From contig JBLDXI010000029.1 of assembly GCA_047495785.1 (NCBI GenBank), forward strand, positions 1,178,001 to 1,242,000: DNA of 64,000 bases, read 5' to 3'. Both the position numbers and the translations under genes were made by a program. The notes beneath the pieces were generated by a model. The model was not told the DNA's origin. It saw nothing but the letters and a program-made list of their open reading frames with translations, and did not search any database. The DNA comes from Lepidodermella squamata. Its lineage: Eukaryota; Gastrotricha. Shown here one piece after another: positions 24,117 through 33,832 of this stretch (position 1 is its first letter; every line of letters starts with the position of its first letter).

Positions 24117-27100
24117 ATGATGATAGCGATTTTTTGCTGGATTTACGTGTTAATCAAACTAATAGATGCTCAGTCGACGATTAATTTCCTAGGAGGGACA
24201 TTCTGGTGGTCACCTTCAAGTCCAACTGATCCGGTAAATTTCAGGAAAATTCCAACAAAATTCCTAATTTCCCGCGGAAATTCCTAATTCCTAATTCCTT
24301 TCCTTTCCTTTCCTTTCCTTTCCTTTCCTTTCCTTTCATTTTCTTAATCAAGATACCATAATAGTCACGAATTTATTTTTCCCAGACAAGGATAAATTTG
24401 TCGTTCCGATTGACATGGTCCTTTCCCCGAGTATGCACCCTCAGCCAGCAGCTGATCGGCGCCCCGGGTTGGGTAGTCCTGAGCCCAGCTAATACCATCG
24501 GATCCGCCTTAGTAGTATGCACCAACAGCGGCACTTCAAACAACTTCATTTTCACATCTGGCGTTCAGACATTAACCAACCTCCAAGTGCCGCCTCCCCT
24601 AGCCATATTCCTCTACAACAACGGCCCATGGCGGCAGGATATTCCGAATTCGGGTGATGGTAATTGGATTTTTCGTATCGTAGTCCAAACCCCGGTTCGG
24701 CCTGATACGAACGCTGTGAACAACTCGCCAATCGCCGGGTTTGTGGCCCAATTCACCATGTCAAAAAACTGCCCGTTAAATGAGGGGAATGCGTGGAGCT
24801 TGCCGGTTTATGACCCGGATCAAGACCAGGTCACGTGCCAGTTCTCGACGCCGAACGAGTGCGGCTCAATCTGCGGCGCGATGAATATCACCCGGTCGAA
24901 TTTTGCCCGGCTCGAACTTTTCGGCCCGACTGGCTGTTCGATTTTGATCACGCCAAAAACACCGGGTGTCTTCGGCATTGGCTTGCAGTTGGAGGACTAT
25001 GCCGATTTTCTGCCTGGCAACGCATTATCGTCGGTCCCGTTGCAGTTTTTGTTAACTGTTAATGACGATGGCGTGACAAAATGCGGATTCCGGCCGCGAT
25101 TTTTGCCGCCTTCCGTGCCTCACACTGCTTGCCCGGGCGGGCAGGCTGGGAAGGCGTTTTCGATACGGCTCTATGCATACCCTGGAGACAGCCCAGGATC
25201 CACGTAATTTTCTACTTTTTTTGCGAAAATTTTAAAATAATTTAAAATATCAAAAATGGAGGTTTTCGAAATTTGAAATGTCGCTCTATTTTTTTGGTAT
25301 AAAAATTAAAATGTTTAAAAATTCTATGCAATTTTTTTTATTTTTATGTGTTTTTTTGAAATTTTTTAGATTGACCAGTGTTATGGCAACAACTCCGGTC
25401 GGCGTCGCAGTGTCGACAGTAGCAATTGACCCAGTTAATTTGATGCCAAATGTCGAGGTCACGTGGCCGTCGCCAACTATCGGCACTTTCATGGCTTGCT
25501 TTGTCGCCGTAAATTCGCTCAATTTAACTAGCGACCCGCACTGCATCAACATTTGCATTCGAAGTAATAAAAATTGCAAGGCTGTTCCACCTTAAAAATT
25601 AGAAAAAATTCCAATTTTGCTATACAGCTCAGCAGCCGTTTGTCAGTCGAATAGTTCCGGATTTGGGCAATATTCCTTTCCCGCCTCCCAACCCAGCCTC
25701 ATTGCAGTTGTTTTTCAATCAACCAGTTGTCGAGCCTTACCTAGAAGCTCATTTTCGCGTGCTTCAGAGTGCGACAAATGGCACATACGCGTCATTTTTG
25801 CCTGTATTCGACGAAATAGCTGGCGAGAGTGCTTTCATAAGATTCTTCAACGGCTCTGCTGTCGTGAATCTATCTTCGATTGTTTGGATACCTGGGTATT
25901 ACTATCGATTCGAAATCGACGATGGTAGAATTGTCCTTTTCTTTCCATAATTATTTATAAATGTTGGGGATAGGTTTTGCTATTGGCCAATTTTGCTGTG
26001 GAATTTTTGCAGATTTGTCAGCAATTAAAAATATTTTTAATCGGGGTGAGATTTCCTTAGACATCAGAAATTTCGAAACAGTTTGTTGTAGTATTCTGGG
26101 TTCCATTAAATACTACGACATTGGTGCCAGTTACGACCCGTACGGTGCCTACCACGACCACGGTGACCACAACTGTTGCGACCACAACGCCTACAACGAC
26201 AACGCCAACTACGACTACAAGTTCGACTACAACAACTAGGCCAACTTCGACATCCACCACGACCCAGCCTACTACGACGTCAACTCCCACAACGACTACC
26301 GCATCTACTACAAGGACGACTTCAAGTACCACGACTTCGACAACTACCAGCACTACGACTACTACGACTCGGCCTACTTCAACAAGTACTAGTACTACTA
26401 CCACCACTACCACACCAACTACGACCCCTACAACAACAGTCCCGACGACTACTACCACCACGTTAACAAGTACGAATTATCAAAAAATTTTGAAAAAATG
26501 AGAAAGACGTTTGTTACGTCGCTGAGTTCAACGGACCAAATTTTAGCGGACCAGTGTTTCGGACCAGATTGGAGGTGTGCCATGTGATTGATAGCTTCCT
26601 ACTGAAAAGGGCCATCCAATGACCTACTATACACACCTGAGCTCTTAAGCATCACTCAAGCTGTATCTATCATCCAAGTACTATAACTTGATTTGGTCCG
26701 CTAGATTGGGTCCGCCGGGGTTTTTGGAACTCTGCGGAACCTAGTTTCTATAGTTTGCTCTATTTAAAGCAGCCCCATAATATTAAGATGGAATGCAATT
26801 TCGCGTCATAATTGGTCTCATTAGACGCGCCACACCTTGCTACACTTGGCACTCAAGTGGCACACTTCGATGGTCTCCCTGGGTTAGGATATAAGAGATG
26901 ATTATTGTGGTCCGCCAAGAAATGGTCCCTTGAACTCAGCGACGTGAGATTGCTCAGAAAATACCGGTACATGGTTGGGGGAAATATAGGTCCCAACTTC
27001 AGCAGAACCAGATTGCAAGTCGCGGAAATCATGTTGAATAATTAATTTTCCCAAAATGCATTTTCCTAATTTCGGGGGCTTGTCGATTAATTATCAAAAA

Positions 27101-30100
27101 TTTAAGATAAAACGGCAAAAATTCGGCTTGGTAATTCAGCCTGGTAACCATTTCGTAATAATGACTCAATCAAATTCAGATCAAGACGCTTTTTTGGTTT
27201 GCATTTGGTCCCAAGTTTCGCAATCTGATTCTGCTACAGGTTCCGCAGAAAGAATTCGGCAAAATGTGATTCCCATGGATTTAGGACATTTTTATCGTTT
27301 TATTATTTTTGAAATAAAATAAAAAATGTTTAAATTTTGCAAATTTCCGTATTCGATCCTAGCAACTACAAGTACGACGACCAGACCGACCACGGTGACT
27401 ACAACAACCCCTGTTCCAACAACGACAACTACAACTACTATTGCCACTACAACAACCCCAGCTACAACTACAACACCTACGACGACGACCCAATTGACAA
27501 CCACAACTACTAGACCAGGAGGTCAAGTTTCAGACTGGGGCAGCTTCTTCAGCTGGGTCAATGGCAATATCACTATTGTCTTTCAAAACGCAACTTTCAT
27601 AGTCTTCAGCCGCAATGCCACCAATGTGACAGTAAACACCCTATATTATTTAATTTTCAATTTTTGAAATATTTTTAAGACCCAAAGGCCAGATCCCCCA
27701 CCTTGGTTTCAAACCCAGCCGCCATTTGCACCGTGGTTCCCGCCTTTCATAATCGCTCCCCTCGGCCCTCCATCGTGGAACCAGGTTGGTACCAACGATA
27801 GAAAACCAGGTAAAACCCGATAATTTTCGAATTTTCCAGGGATCGATAACAATACCCTTCGACTCTCTCACCCGAACCTCAGCTCAAGAAGCATTAGTCT
27901 ACGATAGTATCAACAACTATTTAAGCGTCATCCCACCCACCTGCAGCCGGTGCCCGGGCGCTGTAGTGTCATGCGCGGCCAGTCTCACAGTCTGCACCTG
28001 GTTCATGCCGATAGGCGGCACCGGAACGCTGGCGCCACCTATTTTCACATCACCGACCAACCAATTCGCAAATTTTATCCAACGAGCGGCTCAGAGTTTG
28101 CAGGCCTATATCGCGAATGGGCCCGACTATTACAGCGCAGTGGATGCGGGCGTCACCCTGGAACCCGGGCGCTGGCACCACGTCTGTGCCGCTTATCACC
28201 AAATTTCCGGCGTTAGTCTCTACGTAAACGGGATTTGTATAGGGTGTTCTAATCGCGACTCGGCCGATACAACTTCAATTCGACCATTGCTACTAGCCGC
28301 CCTGAGGCAGTGTAGTGTTAACCTGCTGCGAACTGCGTCGAGCTCTCAAGCTCACGAGACGAAAATCGCGACGGTGGAGGCTGAGGATAATTCGCCGAAA
28401 GCTATTTTTCATAGCTATATGACGCCGTCGAAGCCGGCTTTCAGCTGGCGGGCTGATGCTCAACCACCGGCGGCCAGTGCGGCTTATTTGGGTGCAGCCA
28501 CCCTGGCGCCAGGGTACATAGGAAGCGCCTTAAAATGCTCAAAGTAATTTTGTTAGCATTTTAATTGACGGGAAAAATTTTAATTTTAATTTTAATTTAA
28601 TTCAGACGTTGAAGATTTTTAAAAAATTGATAATTTAACTTAACCTTTCAAAATTCGGTTTAATTTTTTTCAAAATGTATTTGATTTCTTTTTTCTTTTT
28701 TTGTAGACATGGCGATGGTCTATTGTGGTCAAAACCGTTGAAAAGTATCCGGAAACCAGCATCTGACTCGCTTACGGTCAATTTCAAGCTGAAAATCCTC
28801 AAAAATCCTCGAGTTGCCAACATTTCCGACCTTGAACTTCCGATTTTCGCCCTCAATTGGCTAATCAGCGATGAAAACAGCTCCCCTATTATTCCAACAA
28901 AATTATCGATAACCTACGTCCCAACTTCAGGATTTCGAGTTGTTTACGTCACGAAACGGGGCGTTGCTTGGACGATTGACGAAACGCCGGATTACGTAAT
29001 AGGCAGCAAAACTATGACCGGGCAAGATTTTGTATCACCCAGCTGTTCAGCCCACGATTTGTCACCCTGGCTTGATTTAGCGGCGAGGGCTAGCCCGAAT
29101 AGAGGCCTAGAACTTTTTATCGATTCGAAGCTAACCGCGATCGGCAATCGGTCGCCTATCGATAATTTTTATATTTCGGATTTAACGAGGGACTCGTCTC
29201 AGTTGGATCTAGATCTTTGCTGGCCGAAATCGATGGCGGAAAACAGCAGTGTGGAAGCAACTTTACCTATTAGGATCGATGGGATCAAAATTTGGGCCGG
29301 TTACGTGCCAAATGCGACGCTTCAAAAAGCGTTTCTAAGAAGTAAGATCTAAATTTTGAAAGCAATTGTAAATAATTAAATTTTTTTAGATTCATACGGG
29401 ACATTTTCGATTAGGAAAAAATTGTTGGTCTTACCGAATTTATTAGGAATCGAAACCTTTCCGATTGCAACTATGGGACAACTGGGTAAGAACTAATATG
29501 GAGACATTTTTATAAAATTTTGAAATTTTCAGCTCGAAACTTTCTCAAATTCTTTAGATTAATTTTTAATTTAATTTTTAATTTTTTTTTAATTTTTTTT
29601 TTAATTTGAACCTAATTTTGCGATTTAAACAGAAGTTGTAAATTCGATATTCGGAACTGCTGTTCGATTTCACCGAGGCGATCAAATTTTAGCCTCACCC
29701 CTGCCTGCACTGTGCCTCATTTCACCCGGCAATTGCTCATCTGAAGGCTTCGGAATGTGCTTCAAAATTCGCGCCAACGACATAAACGTAGCAGGCGCTG
29801 TTGTTTCTACGCAAACTTCACCCCATTCGAATGGCTCAAAGTTGTATTTAAATTCGAACCGAACGCTCACGGCGCTGGTACGGCTCAACAAGGAATACTG
29901 GCTGACGAGGAGTAGAAATACGGTTGGAACAGCTTCGTTCAGCGATGTTTGCTTCACTTGGTCGGTGAAAAGCGGCATTCATTTGATAATCGATGGAAAA
30001 TGCAGTGTTACAACCGCGAACCAGGCCAAGGTAACAATTTGAAACCAGTTTTGCCTTATTTTTGAGGAATTTAAAAAAAAATTGAAAATTGAATTTTACA

Positions 30101-30354
30101 AATTTAAGAGAATTTTCGAAAAATTTTACAAATTTCATGGTTTTTCTCAGGAATCAGATTACGAATTTTTGGAAAGCTTCGGCAGTTCCGAGCCCCAGAT
30201 TTTATTCGGCGACAGCCTAATCGATGATCTCGAGTACCGCGAATTCGTATCGCTGAGCCCCGCCTCAGATTTACTCGATGATTCCGTCATTTTCACCCTG
30301 GCGGATGTCAAACTATGGAACACCAAGCCACCCGTGCATTACGTCACTTGTTGA
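24117..30354 (+). CDS. Large secreted mucin-like protein with LamG/pentraxin-like domains
   Basis: Probable extracellular or surface-coat protein; no orthologue recognised. Starts with a signal peptide (MMIAIFCWIYVLIKLIDAQS). Exons that close in phase: 24117-24233, 24386-25203, 25370-25563, 25628-25924, 26092-26469 (3' end less sure), then 27363-27631, 27680-27784, 27840-28543, 28707-29341, 29390-29485, 29633-30030 and 30151-30354. A possible exon at about 27110-27310 (FLVCIWSQ ... LGHFYRF) could not be joined with certainty. Domains in order: a beta-sandwich opening with INFLGGTFWWSP and containing paired Cys; two Thr-rich mucin blocks (26110-26470 and 27363-27510) expected to be O-glycosylated; then LamG/concanavalin-like folds with the WHHVCAAY...GVSLYVNG signature near 28170-28240 and another Cys-containing domain (CFTWSVKSGIHLIIDG) in exon 29633-30030. 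Stop at 30352-30354 with AATAAA at about 30391. A MITE lies in the uncertain middle intron. Confidence 0.7.
24294..24337 (+). repeat. TTTCC pentanucleotide microsatellite
   Basis: About eight uninterrupted TTTCC units in the first intron of the mucin/LamG gene, near its 3' splice site; it may act as an extended polypyrimidine tract. Confidence 0.9.
26110..26470 (+). repeat. Thr-codon low-complexity repeat encoding a mucin domain
   Basis: Dense ACN triplets with imperfect periodicity encode Thr-rich sequence broken by Pro, Ser and Arg (TTTRPTSTSTTT type). A second, shorter block of the same kind is at 27363-27510. The opposite strand is open as a Val-rich frame, which is only the antisense of the Thr codons. 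Confidence 0.85.
26516..26945. mobile_element. MITE of about 430 bp in an intron of the mucin/LamG gene
   Basis: Ends form a near-perfect terminal inverted repeat of about 22 bp: left ACGTCGCTGAGTTCAACGGA, and the right end read in reverse starts the same with one C/G change. Both ends carry ACGT, compatible with a 4-bp target duplication or with ACGT being part of the TIR. Subterminal GGACCA/TGGTCC words repeat inside (26534, 26553, 26567, 26693, 26707, 26908, 26923). No coding capacity. Confidence 0.75.
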
Positions 30355-30464
30355 TATTATCGTATCGTGATTTGAATTTTAAAAATTCGAAATAAAAAGA
30401 TTAGTCTAAGAATTACAATTTTTATTTCACCGATAATTTATGAAATTTCAAGTCTTTTTCGGGT

Positions 30465-31034
30465 TTATTTTTGAGCAGCACCAGTTTCGATGGCGACGCT
30501 GTACGAGAAGTTGTTCGAGGCCGAGTAGCTGCCGCTGGCTTTGCGATTTTTGCGGCCCTTGTTCATCTTCTTGCCATGTCGCTTGTTCTTCTTGTTGTAG
30601 CCGCTGTTCGATTCAGATCGTGAGTACGACACCGACTTGGACACGCGCTTGTGGCCTCGCTGGAACTTCTTGTTAGACACCTTGCGCGAGTGCTTGTTGG
30701 TGCGGGCTGAAATCGAAACCGAGACAGACTTGGAGTAGGAACCACGGCGCTTGTTTCGTTTAGCCGCGAAGTTCTTCTTGCCGCCGTATCGCTTGTTATT
30801 TCGCGGGTAGCCGCCACGTTTCTTGTACATGGCAGCGTTGTTTTCGTAAGAGGCACTCTTCGACAGACTGACATGCTTCTTGAATCGGGTGTTCAGTTCC
30901 TTGCTTTCGTAGCGTTGAACAAAGGCTTCGGACAATGCTGGGAGAACAAAGACAAATCAGATGTTTCACATAGAGTTGATTCTCAAACCGATTCCGCAAA
31001 TCGCAATGGCGGCAATAGCGAGGATAGCGCGCAT
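30465..31034 (-). CDS. Small secreted, highly basic Ser/Lys/Arg-rich protein
   Basis: Unrecognised family. Two exons on the minus strand, 31034-30989 and 30937-30465, 519 nt (172 aa), phase closed. Starts MRAILAIAAIAICGIALSEA, a good signal peptide, so the protein should be secreted. The mature part is strongly basic, with clusters such as KKRGGYPRNNKRYGGKKN and alternating Ser motifs (SKSVSVSIS, SKSVSYSRSESNS), and little predicted globular structure. Such composition suits a matrix-, cuticle- or nucleic-acid-binding role or an antimicrobial one, but none can be claimed. It has a TATA box about 80 nt before the ATG. A decayed copy of its 3' part lies at 40099-40250. The neighbouring mucin/LamG gene is convergent with it, tail to tail about 110 nt away. 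Confidence 0.75.
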
Positions 31035-31113
31035 TTTGAAGATCGAAAAGTAGGAGTTTAAACTTTGAAATCGAAACTTGGCGATTGATGATCATTTGTG
31101 ACTGATCAGGCCG

Positions 31114-31121
31114 TTTTTATA
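31114..31121 (-). promoter_or_regulatory. TATA box of the basic secreted protein gene
   Basis: TATAAAAA on the minus strand, about 80 nt upstream of the ATG at 31034; position and orientation suit a core promoter. Confidence 0.6.
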
Positions 31122-32774
31122 GAGATCTGAGCAGATTTCGGCTGCGCAGTTCCGGAATCTTCATAACAAGACGGCTGACCCGAGTAATAATCAATTAGCA
31201 TCTTGCATCTTGGCATAATGGAGTAGAGCCGAAAAAAGACGGAGCGAAAAAACATTCAAAGATTCGACTTTAATGCTCGAAAATGCTTCAAAAGTTTTAT
31301 AGATGAATGAACCTTTTGAAAAAGCTTTGAAAAGTTGAAGAAACGTGCACCGAATTACAGAGTAAAAAGTGGAAATGGAAATTCGAAGCATCAATTTCTC
31401 GACCATGGACATCTTCAAAAGAATTGGTAACAGATTTGCTTCAGGTTTTCAGATCTGGCAACATTTTTATTCGATCCCCTAGTCGAAAAACTGCTTTACT
31501 AAGATCTTACAAAGATCTTTGTTTAGACCTTTGTAAGAAGTTCAAAGATTATTCGACAAGGGCATCTTTTGGAATAATCTCGCGAGCGGTTTCATTATTT
31601 GCCACGGCTTATAACTTCAGAATCATTACTTTCAGTTTCACAATTGATTTCAAGCTTCAATGAAGCTTCAGACCTTCAATTTCACAGCTGATTTTTTCGG
31701 AGAACAACACATTAGTGCAGATGCCGTGACACTTGAACCATTCGACAATGGAAGAAACATGAGAGATCTTGCCGAGTCCGGTATCGATCGAACTCTGTTT
31801 CGGACTGCTTTGCACTGCTTCGTGCCGTCAGCGAAGCACTTAGATGCACATAATGCGAGATAATGCGAGTCGTAACAAAAGAGACTCTGGCTCTTGATCA
31901 AAATTCGACACTGGAATAGATCGTAGATCGTATGGTAAGCTTGGGACCCACGCATGATCGACGCCCTTAGTCTATTAGATCGGCAATACGTCATGGAAAC
32001 ACCCACTTTTGAAGAATAATTTGTCTCATAGATCTACGCACGATTTATTGAGCTCTAAGTCTACTGATTTCCGTCTGGGTGGATTCCGAGTACAGGGGCG
32101 CACCCGCGAGGCACACCATGTAGGGACATTCTGAGTAATTATTGTTTACCGTCACACGATGAAACATGCGATCAGTCTAGAAAGACGCCTGTATAACATA
32201 CATACTGTATTATCGATAACATAAATCCAGGCAAATTTGGCCAAGAAAACGCTGAATCTCTAACGAATTCATTTTATTCAAGTTGAAAACCTGAGTATAA
32301 TTGACGTAGGCGGTTAATAAAGTCATTCAGAGGATCACTACAATCTATGCAGGGTGCCGCCAGTGGCAGAAAAGTCGACAAAAGTTCGCTGCATTTTTCA
32401 TTCGAGTTGCAGATATGTAGTACTTATACGAATGCATCAGCTCCACTTTTTTACGGGAAAAACTTTTTTCATCCGACCACTAAAAATGTGACTGAAACCT
32501 GCCGACTTGCTTTTTCTTATTTTCAAAAAATTACAGTAAAAAAGTGACAACTCGGATCGCCATAAATCTTTCACCTTGAAATTCTGCCGATCCAGGGGCC
32601 AAAATAGGGTGCATAAAAAGGGTAAGCTCCTTCGGAAAAATCGAACTTTGGAAAATCGAGAAAATCGATATTTTCATGTCGGATGATTTTAGTCACATTT
32701 TTGGTTGTCGGATGAAATAAGACATTGGTCGGATGAAAAAAGTCACACCCTTTTTTAAGACCATCAGATGGATA
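31122..32774. other. Intergenic, no gene recognised
   Basis: About 1.65 kb of unassigned sequence. Contains frequent short words such as AAGCTT/CTTTGAAAA around 31260-31340 and 31490-31680, but no clear repeat unit. Small open frames (31424-31663, 31660-31863, 32347-32547) have no recognised domain. Ends at the foldback element. Confidence 0.4.
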
Positions 32775-33192
32775 TGTTGTACGCCTATGAGGGATTTAAG
32801 CCTTTAGGGTATGAGCATTATATTTAACCAAAATAAAGGCCAAACCGTGATGGTGACTATCGATCATCAATATCAATCGATTGCTGTAATCAAGGGCTAT
32901 CGATTGGTGCCAAATCGAATTCCGCGCGGAAAATTTGGAAATATGTTTTTTACCTTCAAAAATAAAAAAATGCGGAAAATTCGCGTTTTTTGGCCAAAAC
33001 TTCACCCTGAGTGTGCCGCGTGGACTTCGATTTGGCACCAATCGATAGCCCTTGATTACGGCAATCGATTGATATATGATGATCGATAGTCACCCTCACG
33101 GTTTGGCCGCTATGACAGTTTAAAATATCGCTTATCCCGTATAGGCTTAAGCCTATACCTTATAAGCTTAGATCCTCTATAGGCGTGCAACA
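32775..33192. mobile_element. Foldback-type MITE, copy 1 (complete)
   Basis: A 418-bp element starting TGTTGTACGCC and ending GGCGTGCAACA, flanked by GATA on both sides (32771-32774 and 33193-33196), a 4-bp target duplication. Most of its length is a long inverted repeat: both arms carry GGCCAAACCGTGA, TATCGATCATCA, ATCAATCGATTGC and GGGCTATCGATTGGTGCCAA, around a short spacer near 32930-33010. No coding capacity. A second copy in opposite orientation is at 55980. Confidence 0.85.
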
Positions 33193-33832
33193 GATATAGT
33201 TGTCAGTTTTAGAGACATTTTCTTACCAGGGCTCATCGACCCGCCGCTGTTCTTCCTTTGATCTTTTCAGCCCCCTCTGCTTGGCGAAAAGAGATACCTC
33301 CCTCTGTCATCTCAGTCACGGAAGCTCACTTAGATTCATTTGATTATTGCCAATGTCAGAAATATTTCTCAGGTGCGTCAGGTGTTCGCATTTCAGGGGC
33401 TACTTTAACTCGTTTTGATCTATCTAGAACAAGTCAGGAAGAGTTGAAATGTGAGAGAGAATAGCAGCACATTTTTTTGCTGCAAATGACGAACGAGCCA
33501 AAGTGACTAAGTGAAAAACAACTGTTTTCAATTTTTGCTGAGTGGCGTGCTCAAATTGTCTAATTGCCATTAGGCAGGAGGAATTGTGGAAAATGCGTGA
33601 TATAACTTGACCCTGTCTTCTGGGGCAGCCAGTATGTGAATTATAGCCAGACTTCGCGAAACATCCGTGAACAATAACTAGACACCTTCTTCCGGCGCAA
33701 CCTTTCCAAATAATCAGCTGTCTTTTCCGGAACAAAACAACTCACGAGCACGTATTGCGAAATTGAGGATTTTTATTCAACTAGAAAAATGCGACAACTT
33801 TGACTAAACACTCTGAATCCATGGTTTAAAGT
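33193..33832. other. Intergenic/3' flank of receptor 1
   Basis: About 640 nt. The part from roughly 33717 to 33832 is the conserved 3' flank shared with the inverted copy at 46711-46830, including an AATAAA-type signal on the minus strand near 33775. The remainder shows no feature. Confidence 0.5.

Noticed and set aside
26057-26461. Val-rich open frame on the minus strand
   Set aside because: Exact antisense of the Thr codons of the mucin block.
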